This document shows, one piece after another, positions 1 to 5,261 of a stretch of DNA of 5,518 nt. Position numbers and translations under genes: made by a program. The DNA is from Bacteroidetes bacterium UBA2322. GTDB taxonomy: Bacteria; Bacteroidota; Bacteroidia; Chitinophagales; UBA2359. The stretch spans positions 1 to 5,518 of the forward strand of contig DDVC01000018.1 of the NCBI GenBank assembly GCA_002345145.1, read 5' to 3'. Numbering within the stretch: the first letter of the stretch is position 1; each line of letters begins with the position of its first letter. The notes under the pieces were generated by a model that did no database searches, had not been told where the DNA came from, and saw nothing but the letters and a program-made list of their open reading frames with translations.

Positions 1-1
1 T

Positions 2-1810
2 AACCACACTACTTGTGAGTGGGACGTTTCAGGCACTCCGAACATAAACACAACTACAATTAGTGTGTGCGGTAGTTATATATGGAGTGTGAACGGAGAA
101 ACTTACACAGCGACGGGTACTTATACGGTTGAGGTAAATTGCCAAACTGAAATACTCGACCTTACTATTACCGGACCTTGTGCCGACTGTGCCGGTGTAC
201 CCGGAGGAACGGCAAGTGTTGACAACTGTGGTGTTTGTTCGGGCGGCACTACCGGTTTAACCCCCAATGCTACTTGTACCGACTGTGCCGGTGTGGTAAA
301 CGGTACAGCAAGCGTTGATGATTGCGGCATTTGTTCGGGCGGCACCACCGGTTTAACCCCTAATGCTACTTGTGCCGACTGTGCAGGCGTACCCAACGGA
401 ACCGCAAGCATTGATGGTTGTGGTGTTTGTTCGGGTGGCACAACCGGCATAACCCCCGGCACTCCTATAACCAATACCACTACAGTTACCGCCTGTGGCA
501 GTTATGTTTGGGCAGTAACCGGTTTAACCTATACACAATCGGGAGTTTATACGGTAAATGTAAACGACTGTACTACCGAAGTATTAAACCTAACCATTCC
601 ACCCGGATTGGTGGTGAGCCTTAATAGTACAACCAATGTATGCGTAGGCGGCACAATTGGTTTGGTGGCAACCGGCGGAAACACGTATCAGTGGAGTGGA
701 CCCAACGGTTTTACCGGCACCGGCGGTAGTATAACCCGCAGCAATGCTACCCTAAGTATGTCGGGAACTTATACGGTAACCATTACCAACAATGGTTGCA
801 GCACCATATTAAGTACAAACGTAACCGTACATTCTATACCCTCTGCTACCATTACGGGCGCTACCTCTGTTTGTTCGGGCGGCACCATTAGTCTTAGCGC
901 ACCGGCAGGTGCAGTAAGTTATGCGTGGAGTGGTCCGGGCGGCTTCACCGCATCGGGGGCTACCATAATGCGCAGCAATGCCACCACTGCCATGACCGGC
1001 ACTTACACTGTAACTGTAACCGGCACCGGTGGTTGTACTGCTACGGCAAGCAGGTTGGTATCGGTAAGTTCGCCCACATTGGCAAGTATTACGGGCGCTA
1101 CCGGTTTTTGTTCCAACGGCACTGTTACCCTTACCGCCACTACTGCCGGTGTTAGCTACCAATGGAGCGGACCGGGCGGATTTAGCTTTAGCGGCGCTAC
1201 CATGACCCGCACTCCCGCAGTAGCCGGCACTTACACAGTTACGGTTACCAACGCATCGGGTTGTATTAGTACTGCCAGCCGCACGATTTCGGTTACTACT
1301 GCCCCCAATGCTACCATTGCCAACTATAGTAACTGTACGCGTATTTACCTCATTGCATCGGGAGGCAACAGCTATGCATGGAGCGGACCTAATGGTTACA
1401 GCGTTACCGGCGCAAATGTTTTGCGCAATCCGGCTACGGCTACCATGTGGGGCACTTATACGGTAACCGTTACGGGAAGCGGTGGCTGTTCAACTACGGC
1501 AAGCATTACTGTTTTGCCCTGCACTGCCAAAAACGGCGAAGAATTAGCGGCAGGTTTAAAAGCCTACCCCAATCCTACCGGCGGCATTACTACCCTTAGT
1601 TTCTTTGCACCGGTAGAAGAAGAAGTACAGCTATCGGTATTTGCCATAGACGGCAGAGAAGTGGCTGTATTGTTTAACGGCACAACGCAAGCTGAAAATG
1701 CTTACGAGTTGCAGTTAGATGCTACCTTATTGCCAAGCGGCACTTACTATGCTGTGCTTCGCCGCGCCAATGGCAATACAGAGCAATTGCCGGTGGTGAT
1801 AGTACGATAA
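2..1810 (+). CDS. T9SS-sorted repetitive surface protein, 5'-truncated
   Basis: This is the 3' part of a gene; its frame is open from base 2 to the TAA at 1808-1810 (602 codons). A GTG at 65 is not the start, because the residues before it (NTTTISVCGSY) belong to a repeat that recurs later as NTTTVTACGSY. Using window residue numbers, the order is: Cys/Trp repeat about 16-57; three 32-residue DCAG/CGxCSGG repeats 60-155; second Cys/Trp repeat 158-198; four Ig-like repeats about 203-506, each with a YxWSGPxG core (W231, W309, W388, W460) and a cysteine pair (214/266, 291/345, 370/421, 445/496); and a type A T9SS C-terminal sorting domain about 513-602 with AYPNPTGG near 521-528, LPSGTYY and terminal VVIVR. 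In this family the sorting domain sends the protein across the outer membrane by T9SS, where it is cleaved and the product released or anchored. A role as adhesin or matrix protein is inferred; any enzymatic domain would lie upstream. The composition is rich in Thr, Gly and Ser. It is followed by a strong terminator. Confidence 0.93.
   Translation, partial: NHTTCEWDVSGTPNINTTTISVCGSYIWSVNGETYTATGTYTVEVNCQTEILDLTITGPCADCAGVPGGTASVDNCGVCSGGTTGLTPNATCTDCAGVVNGTASVDDCGICSGGTTGLTPNATCADCAGVPNGTASIDGCGVCSGGTTGITPGTPITNTTTVTACGSYVWAVTGLTYTQSGVYTVNVNDCTTEVLNLTIPPGLVVSLNSTTNVCVGGTIGLVATGGNTYQWSGPNGFTGTGGSITRSNATLSMSGTYTVTITNNGCSTILSTNVTVHSIPSATITGATSVCSGGTISLSAPAGAVSYAWSGPGGFTASGATIMRSNATTAMTGTYTVTVTGTGGCTATASRLVSVSSPTLASITGATGFCSNGTVTLTATTAGVSYQWSGPGGFSFSGATMTRTPAVAGTYTVTVTNASGCISTASRTISVTTAPNATIANYSNCTRIYLIASGGNSYAWSGPNGYSVTGANVLRNPATATMWGTYTVTVTGSGGCSTTASITVLPCTAKNGEELAAGLKAYPNPTGGITTLSFFAPVEEEVQLSVFAIDGREVAVLFNGTTQAENAYELQLDATLLPSGTYYAVLRRANGNTEQLPVVIVR
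179..466 (+). repeat. Three tandem 96-bp coding repeats (DCAG/CGxCSGG)
   Basis: Three in-frame units lie at 179-274, 275-370 and 371-466. Each encodes 32 residues on the plan C-x-DCAG-x(3)-GTAS-x-D-x-CG-x-CSGGTTG. Units 1 and 2 share 27 of 32 residues but differ at about 19 of 96 bases, many of them synonymous, so they are not recent duplicates and the protein pattern has been kept. The motif resembles the Cys/Asp-rich, thrombospondin type 3-like linkers of Bacteroidota surface proteins, but the full DxDxDG calcium loop is not visible. A rigid disulfide-linked spacer is the likely role. Confidence 0.85.
608..1519 (+). repeat. Four diverged Ig-like coding repeats
   Basis: Approximate units are 608-835, 836-1075, 1076-1300 and 1301-1519. 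Each encodes 73-80 residues with an early Cys, a YxWSGPxG core, a GTYTVTxT strand near the end and a late Cys. This is the plan of the Ig-like/PKD-like stalk repeats common in T9SS-secreted Bacteroidota proteins. Unit boundaries are my estimate from motif spacing. The fourth unit has MWGTYTVTVT where the others have MSGTYTVT, MTGTYTVT or VAGTYTVT. Confidence 0.8.
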
Positions 1811-1820
1811 ACATCGGATA

Positions 1821-1858
1821 AACAAGCATCGGGTTTTTATGATTCCCGATATTGTTTT
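1821..1858 (+). terminator. Possible upstream hairpin of a tandem terminator
   Basis: The perfect 6-bp stem ATCGGG (1828-1833)/CCCGAT (1845-1850) can be extended by AACAA (1821-1825)/TTGTT (1852-1856) across a small internal loop. Only a short T run (1855-1858) follows. It lies just after the stop of the surface protein and ahead of the stronger terminator, so it may add to termination or protect the 3' end. Confidence 0.35.
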
Positions 1859-1872
1859 CAGATAAAATAACC

Positions 1873-1905
1873 AAAGGGACAGGCGTTGAAACCTGTCCCT
1901 TTTTT
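1873..1905 (+). terminator. Rho-independent terminator of the surface-protein gene
   Basis: A perfect 11-bp stem, AAAGGGACAGG (1873-1883) with CCTGTCCCTTT (1892-1902), encloses an 8-base loop and runs into a T tract ending at 1905. The A-rich left arm means it may work in both directions, but no minus-strand gene ends here. It separates the surface-protein gene from the repressor unit. Confidence 0.92.
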
Positions 1906-2019
1906 ATTAGCTGTGTTTCAGGGAAAATGAATATTTACCGCTACCCCGCTCTCCGATAAATGGAGAGTTGGATATAGAAACGCTATAAAATGCCCGGTGT
2001 GTTAAAAACTCCTAAAAGA

Positions 2020-2051
2020 TTGGTAAAACTAAAAACTTAGTTGTAGATTTG
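2020..2051 (+). promoter_or_regulatory. Bacteroidota-type promoter of the BlaI/M56 unit
   Basis: The -7 box TAGATTTG (2044-2051) is an exact match to TAnnTTTG. TTGG at 2020-2023 fits a degenerate -33 TTTG element with a 20-base spacer. Transcription would start around 2057-2060. It is the best promoter match I found in the window and lies ahead of the repressor gene, with an inverted repeat filling its spacer. Confidence 0.6.
2027..2042. promoter_or_regulatory. Candidate repressor operator (inverted repeat)
   Basis: AACTAA (2027-2032) and TTAGTT (2037-2042) form a perfect 6-bp inverted repeat with a 4-base centre, inside the spacer of the predicted promoter. BlaI/MecI dimers bind short dyads overlapping their own promoters, and this placement would block polymerase. 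The sequence is not the classical TACA/TGTA dyad of staphylococcal BlaI, so assignment to this repressor rests on position and symmetry. Confidence 0.45.
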
Positions 2052-2147
2052 CAAAGTAAACGCTGCGTGCGTTAAAGAAGCTGCGCGGTTTTGTTTGCAA
2101 ATAACCGCCGGCACGTAAAGTTGAACTATTAATAATAACTAAAACAG

Positions 2148-2516
2148 ATGAGCAAAATTTTGACACCGCTGGAGCTTAAAGTGATGAATATATTGTGGGG
2201 GCTGGAACAGGCATTTGTGAATGATGTGTTGGAGGCATGGAACGAATATCCGAAACCTGCTTACAATACTATTTCTACTACGCTTCGCATACTTGCCGAA
2301 AAAGGTTTCATACACTACCAAGCCTTTGGAAGAACCCATCGGTATTACCCCCTTATCAGCCAGCCCGATTACCAAAAAAACCTGATGAGTAATATCATTC
2401 AAAACGCTTTTTCGGGGTCGGTAAGTTCCTTGGTATCGGCTATTGTGGATAATGAATATATTAGTGATGCCGAATTAGCCGAAATTCAGGAACTGCTTAA
2501 CAAAAGCCGTCAATAA
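2148..2516 (+). CDS. BlaI/MecI/CopY-family winged-helix repressor
   Basis: The 122-residue protein has the usual length of the family. Residues 6-71 form the winged helix-turn-helix: LTPLELKVMNILW at the start, recognition helix AYNTISTTLRILAEKG at about 38-53, and wing FIHYQAFGRTHRYYPLI at 54-70. Residues 72-122 form the C-terminal dimerisation helices. The C-terminal part aligns without gaps to what I recall of MecI (SLV-x3-V...E...S...E...LLNK). Family members are dimeric repressors inactivated by proteolysis when a partner M56 membrane protease is triggered, and that partner follows 127 bases downstream. The position matching the MecI N101-F102 cleavage site reads A98-I99 here. ATG 2148 is the first start after an in-frame TAA at 2136, and no Shine-Dalgarno is seen. 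It probably represses its own promoter at 2020-2051. The regulated signal is unknown; a beta-lactam role should not be assumed. Confidence 0.93.
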   Translation: MSKILTPLELKVMNILWGLEQAFVNDVLEAWNEYPKPAYNTISTTLRILAEKGFIHYQAFGRTHRYYPLISQPDYQKNLMSNIIQNAFSGSVSSLVSAIVDNEYISDAELAEIQELLNKSRQ

Positions 2517-2643
2517 ATTGTTATAGAGTGGTTTGGCTTCCCATGCCCGATTAACCTTTAAAACAAATACTAAGAGGTAAAACGCAGCACACAGCATAGT
2601 ACAACTCATACCATTAAAAAAGGCATATTAAACATAACACACC
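2517..2643. other. 127-base gap between repressor and protease genes
   Basis: In BlaI/M56 pairs the two genes are usually close or overlapping, so this gap is long. I see no terminator hairpin and no good TAnnTTTG box. One ACTAAG word (2569-2574) matches half of the candidate operator upstream of the repressor gene. The protease gene is therefore probably cotranscribed, but a weak internal promoter cannot be excluded. Confidence 0.4.
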
Positions 2644-3798
2644 ATGCTCAACGCATTTCCCCAGTATTTGTTGCTAACCTACCTGTTATCGGTAGTGGGG
2701 ATAGTTGTTTACCTGTTATTTACCCTTGCCCGTTTGAGCGCCCGCACACAAAAACGGTTGCTGGTAGGCGTGGTGCTTACAAGTCTTTCAGCGCCTTTTC
2801 TGTTAGATAAAGCTCTGGGCAATTTAAATTCTGAAACTTACCAGCTTTGTTTGCACAGCCACCCTATACCCGAAGTGCTGTTTACCCAATACTGCCCCGA
2901 ATCGGGCTCTGAAATGGCAATGTGCATAGAAATTGCCCGAAATGCGGAGCATTTTTGCAATTGCCCCCGAATATCGCAAGAAAATTTATTGCTCTATAAA
3001 GCAAATCCTACTTACGATTTGCTGCTGGCTAACCAAAACGCCATAATTTATTTGTTTGGGCTGGCGGGTGCTGCGGCTTTGGCAGTTTTGGTGTTTAGGC
3101 TTTTATGGTTGGTAATGTTGGTTTACCGTTCGCAAAAGCAAGTATTGCAGATTGGCAAGCAAAGATATGTGTTGCTTTACCCGCCAAAAAGCATGCCGGT
3201 TTGTTCGTTTAGACTACATCGGTCCTATATTGTATGGCACAGGTCGTTAGATTTTATATCCACATCGGAGCGAGAAGCAATTTTATGGCACGAAATATCG
3301 CACCTTAGCCAAAAAGATACTTGGTATAAGGTAGCGCTTGGTTTGCTGCAAACCGTTTGGTTGTTTAATCCTGTTTTTTATTTCGTTAAAAAGGAATTAG
3401 AATGCCTGAACGAGTTTATTGCCGATGAGTTTGCCGTTTCCAGAGTGGGTAATGTGCAGGCTTATGCTGCACTGCTGCTCAAACTTAAAACCCAACAACG
3501 CCAGCCCCAATTTGCCCACTCCTTTGCCCCTAAGGGTTCCATGTTAAAACAACGCATTAGCAGGCTGTTGTTTCCGCCCACTCCCAAACGGGCGGGTAAT
3601 GCTTTAAGCCTTCTTTTTACCGTTGCCCTGTTTTTTTCTATTTTAAGCATTGCCTATTTTGCCATGCCCGGCATTGCCAACCAGTTTGATAAAGTAAAGC
3701 TATACGAACAACTGCACCTCCAAAATAAACAAACCGGAAAAGCTGTTTTTTGTAAAAGCTGTCTTGCCAAAAATGCCTTTGACCCTAATAACCGCTAA
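2644..3798 (+). CDS. M56-family (BlaR1/MecR1-like) membrane metalloprotease with Cys-rich outer segments
   Basis: This 384-residue integral membrane protein has predicted segments at about 8-30, 38-58, 132-160 and 319-342. The cytoplasmic protease region lies between the last two: HEISH at 216-220 is the HExxH zinc site (H216, H220, catalytic E217), and NEFIAD (256-261) supplies the ExxxD element with E257 as likely third ligand. A hydrophobic stretch (228-248) follows the zinc site, as in BlaR1. In BlaR1/MecR1 an outer sensor domain triggers the protease and leads to repressor cleavage. Here no penicillin-binding domain (SxxK, KTG) follows the last segment, only about 42 residues ending in CKSC (C370, C373). 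The predicted outer loop 60-131 carries C69, C84, C94, C105 and C107. Both lie on the same side in BlaR1 topology, which suggests a redox or metal sensor; this is inference. ATG 2644 follows an in-frame TAA at 2635. The likely substrate is the upstream repressor. The frame stays open after its stop to 4065. Confidence 0.9.
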   Translation: MLNAFPQYLLLTYLLSVVGIVVYLLFTLARLSARTQKRLLVGVVLTSLSAPFLLDKALGNLNSETYQLCLHSHPIPEVLFTQYCPESGSEMAMCIEIARNAEHFCNCPRISQENLLLYKANPTYDLLLANQNAIIYLFGLAGAAALAVLVFRLLWLVMLVYRSQKQVLQIGKQRYVLLYPPKSMPVCSFRLHRSYIVWHRSLDFISTSEREAILWHEISHLSQKDTWYKVALGLLQTVWLFNPVFYFVKKELECLNEFIADEFAVSRVGNVQAYAALLLKLKTQQRQPQFAHSFAPKGSMLKQRISRLLFPPTPKRAGNALSLLFTVALFFSILSIAYFAMPGIANQFDKVKLYEQLHLQNKQTGKAVFCKSCLAKNAFDPNNR

Positions 3799-3852
3799 CA
3801 TACAATAAAAAGCATTTATCATTGTGCCATTATAACTCAATATTACAGTCTT

Positions 3853-4065
3853 ATGCCCGATAAAATTAAACCCGATGTATCACTGCCCGATAAAACCTTT
3901 GTTTTATCTTTGCTCCAACCCATAGTAACCACCCAACCACCGTTTATACTTGCCGATGATTTTTACACTCCACTAACCTTATCGGCAAGTAACGATACCT
4001 CCTCCTCCCAACCACTTGCAAACAATTTGCCTCCTTTTAACCGGCTTATAGGCTGCGGCGGGTAA
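3853..4065 (+). CDS. Small ORF of unknown function in the protease frame
   Basis: This encodes 70 residues from ATG 3853 to TAA 4063, starting 54 bases after the protease stop. I do not recognise it. It is rich in Pro, Leu, Thr and Ser, repeats a PDK motif at residues 2-4 and 12-14, has no clear membrane segment or signal peptide, and ends in GCGG. It lies in the same reading frame as the protease gene, and the 18 codons between the protease TAA and this ATG are also sense, so 89 codons are open after that TAA. It may be a separate small protein of the unit, a decayed C-terminal extension of the protease cut off by a nonsense mutation, or chance. Codon use is like that of its neighbours. Confidence 0.35.
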   Translation: MPDKIKPDVSLPDKTFVLSLLQPIVTTQPPFILADDFYTPLTLSASNDTSSSQPLANNLPPFNRLIGCGG

Positions 4066-4105
4066 TACTTGCCCATTCTTAGTTCTGTAAGTTGCTCATG
4101 GCATT

Positions 4106-4158
4106 ACACCCGGCATCGGCTTATACCGGTGCGGTAGGTGTGTTCTTTGTTTGTTTTT
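4106..4158 (+). terminator. Probable terminator after the BlaI/M56 unit
   Basis: A 7-bp stem, GCATCGG (4113-4119) with CCGGTGC (4126-4132, one G-T pair), sits inside an outer ACACC (4106-4110)/GGTGT (4137-4141) helix across an internal loop. A T-rich stretch follows (4143-4158, ending in five T). The stem is less regular than the one at 1873 and the T tract is interrupted by G and C, so termination may be partial and some readthrough into the ceramidase-like gene is possible. Confidence 0.5.
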
Positions 4159-4177
4159 AAGTGCAAATTTTTCATGG

Positions 4178-4241
4178 GTCCTTTGCGTCAGCCAAAGCTC
4201 GGCGGGCATTGCCGCTGCCTCAGCAAACCGGCTGCCGGAAA
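4178..4241. other. GC-rich, hairpin-prone leader of the ceramidase-like gene
   Basis: This stretch is clearly more GC-rich (about 65% by eye) than the flanking AT-rich DNA and is full of short dyads: CTTTG/CAAAG (4181-4185/4193-4197), CGGC/GCCG (4200-4203/4211-4214), GCTG/CAGC (4214-4217/4221-4224) and two CCGG words (4228-4231, 4235-4238). CCGCTGCC (4212-4219) and CCGGCTGCC (4228-4236) are near-repeats. It may be a structured 5' leader or a decayed intergenic repeat. No convincing promoter is visible; TTTG at 4182-4185 lacks the TA of a -7 box. Confidence 0.35.
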
Positions 4242-4259
4242 GGGTAAAATAAAACAGTT

Positions 4260-5135
4260 ATGTCTCAACATTTTCCTTTTCTTAAAGTGCCGCTATTGCT
4301 AACGGTGGTTATATTAGCAATTATGGCGGCAATTACCTACAGCCCGATATATACCGATTTATGGGCGCAGTATAAACCCACCGTTGATTTTGCAGAGGTA
4401 TTTTGCGAGTTTACCCGATTTGACCACTTGGTACGCGAACCTATTAACACCCTTACCAATATACCATACCTATTTATTGGGGTGTTGGTTATAGGTGTTA
4501 CTGCCCGCGACAGCTACCGAAAAAACAGGTTGGCTAAAATATACAATAACCTGCTTGTGCGTTATCCTATATATGGGTATGTATTAGGTATTGCTTTAGT
4601 AGTAACGTTTTTGTTTAGCACTTTTTTTCATGCTTCGCTCATTGCGGTTGCCCAGCAGTTAGATATGGTAGGGGTAAACTCCATGATACTGTTTCCGGTA
4701 GTGTACTCTGTTCACCGCATCTACAATTACTACCGTTTTAGGGCTACTTATGAAAGTGCACGGGGTTTAGCCGCCCTGTTTTTGGGTTTGTTTGTAATAG
4801 CGGTAACCCTGCTTACCTTGTATAAATGGCAGCTCAATACCATGGTGGTAGTGCCCGGACTAATAGGGCTTAGTGTAATACTGTTTGTATTGGCAGAAAA
4901 AATATGCCCCAATAAAACCAATAAACGTTGGTTGGCTGTATCGGGCTTTTTTATTGTTGCCGGCATGGTTTTTTATGTGTTAGACGATCAAAAAATAGTG
5001 TGCAAAGCCACCAGTATTTTTCAGCCGCATGGGTTATGGCATATTTGCGCTGCTGCTGCATCGCTTGCCATGTATTTTTACCTCCGCTCCGAAAACATGA
5101 CCCACAAATTTAAGCAGTACGGGTTGCATATATAA
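4260..5135 (+). CDS. Alkaline ceramidase-like membrane hydrolase (CREST superfamily)
   Basis: The 291-residue multi-pass membrane protein matches the ceramidase family. In human ACER3, as I recall it, the zinc site uses S77, H81, D92, H217 and H221. Here S120 and H124 (FSTFFHAS), D135 (QQLDM), and H257 and H261 (PHGLWH) keep the SxxxH, H+11=D and HxxxH spacings exactly. The family's early CE...E-x-x-N-T-x-x-N block appears as C49-E50 and E60-PINTLTN. Seven core segments are predicted at about 64-82, 104-123, 137-155, 168-188, 193-211, 224-241 and 258-276, plus an extra N-terminal segment at 11-29. The family hydrolyses the amide bond of ceramides to sphingoid base and fatty acid, using zinc. 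Many Bacteroidota make sphingolipids, so turnover of the cell's own or foreign ceramide is plausible; substrate is not shown. Related CREST proteins (PAQR/hemolysin III, Per1-like) are less likely because of the FHAS/LDM/HGLWH set. ATG 4260 follows an in-frame TAA at 4245. Confidence 0.87.
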   Translation: MSQHFPFLKVPLLLTVVILAIMAAITYSPIYTDLWAQYKPTVDFAEVFCEFTRFDHLVREPINTLTNIPYLFIGVLVIGVTARDSYRKNRLAKIYNNLLVRYPIYGYVLGIALVVTFLFSTFFHASLIAVAQQLDMVGVNSMILFPVVYSVHRIYNYYRFRATYESARGLAALFLGLFVIAVTLLTLYKWQLNTMVVVPGLIGLSVILFVLAEKICPNKTNKRWLAVSGFFIVAGMVFYVLDDQKIVCKATSIFQPHGLWHICAAAASLAMYFYLRSENMTHKFKQYGLHI

Positions 5136-5152
5136 AAACAAACACGTACTGC
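5114..5152 (+). other. Inverted repeat spanning the ceramidase stop codon
   Basis: GCAGTACG (5114-5121), inside the coding sequence, and CGTACTGC (5145-5152), after the stop, are perfect 8-base complements with a 23-base loop that includes the TAA at 5133-5135. No T tract follows directly; the nearest T5 begins near 5174. It could be a weak terminator or a 3'-end stabilising hairpin. I see no better terminator after this gene. Confidence 0.35.
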
Positions 5153-5196
5153 CTATAACAAGATTTCTGCTTATTTTTGGTAACTACTTAGGTACT

Positions 5197-5230
5197 GTCT
5201 GCAATTCAAATTTATGGTGTATTTGCAGAC
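5197..5230. repeat. 8-bp inverted repeat GTCTGCAA/TTGCAGAC
   Basis: GTCTGCAA (5197-5204) and TTGCAGAC (5223-5230) are perfect complements around an 18-base loop. CAAAT/ATTTG (5207-5211/5221-5225) offers a competing inner pairing. The right arm lies inside the first copy of the 18-bp direct repeat. It may be a protein-binding dyad or a weak hairpin; no T tract follows. Confidence 0.45.
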
Positions 5231-5231
5231 T
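5214..5231 (+). repeat. 18-bp direct repeat, copy 1
   Basis: ATGGTGTATTTGCAGACT matches the copy at 5318-5335 at 16 of 18 bases. The two differences are both transitions, at positions 5 and 16 of the word. It contains one of the TTGCAG words clustered in this spacer. Confidence 0.6.
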
Positions 5232-5261
5232 CAATTGGCAAGATTTATGGCAGCAATTAGC

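Larger units (their letters stand above)
1906..2147. other. Leader region of the BlaI-type gene
   Basis: I see no coding potential here. It holds a perfect 6-bp inverted repeat CTCTCC/GGAGAG (1949-1954/1962-1967), a short hairpin of a kind common between Bacteroidota genes. Next come three TAAAA(A)CT direct repeats (2003-2010, 2024-2030, 2030-2037), the promoter, and two copies of the palindrome TTTGCAAA (2048-2055 and 2094-2101), the first overlapping the -7 box. If the promoter call is right, the leader is about 90 bases long. Confidence 0.55.

Noticed and set aside
179..466. CRISPR-like array of 96-bp units
   Set aside because: The units are adjacent, without spacers, and lie in frame inside a coding sequence with synonymous differences; they are protein repeats.
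121..480. 119-codon open frame on the minus strand
   Set aside because: It is antisense to the three DCAG repeats; its own periodicity is only the mirror of those repeats, and it has no independent support.
418..1162. Other open frames within the repeat region (418-624 +, 809-1162 -, 925-1155 +)
   Set aside because: They overlap a well-supported protein in another frame and show low-complexity sequence produced by the repeats.
65..1810. GTG at 65 as the real start of the surface-protein gene
   Set aside because: The frame is open to base 2, and the residues before the GTG belong to a repeat copy that recurs intact later, so the gene begins outside the window.
1949..1967. CTCTCC/GGAGAG hairpin as a terminator
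   Set aside because: No T tract follows the stem, and a strong terminator already lies 45 bases upstream.
2139..2402. 87-codon minus-strand frame
   Set aside because: It is antisense to the clear BlaI-type gene, with no recognisable motif.
3462..3650. 62-codon minus-strand frame
   Set aside because: It is antisense to the end of the M56 gene, covering a conserved-frame segment and membrane helix 4; no motif.
2148..3798. A beta-lactam resistance sensor/repressor system
   Set aside because: No penicillin-binding sensor domain and no beta-lactamase or PBP2a-type gene is present; similarity to BlaI/BlaR1 is at family level only.
4748..5113. Frames at 4748-4966 (-) and 4928-5113 (+)
   Set aside because: Both overlap the ceramidase-like gene, whose catalytic HGLWH motif lies in the + frame starting at 4260.
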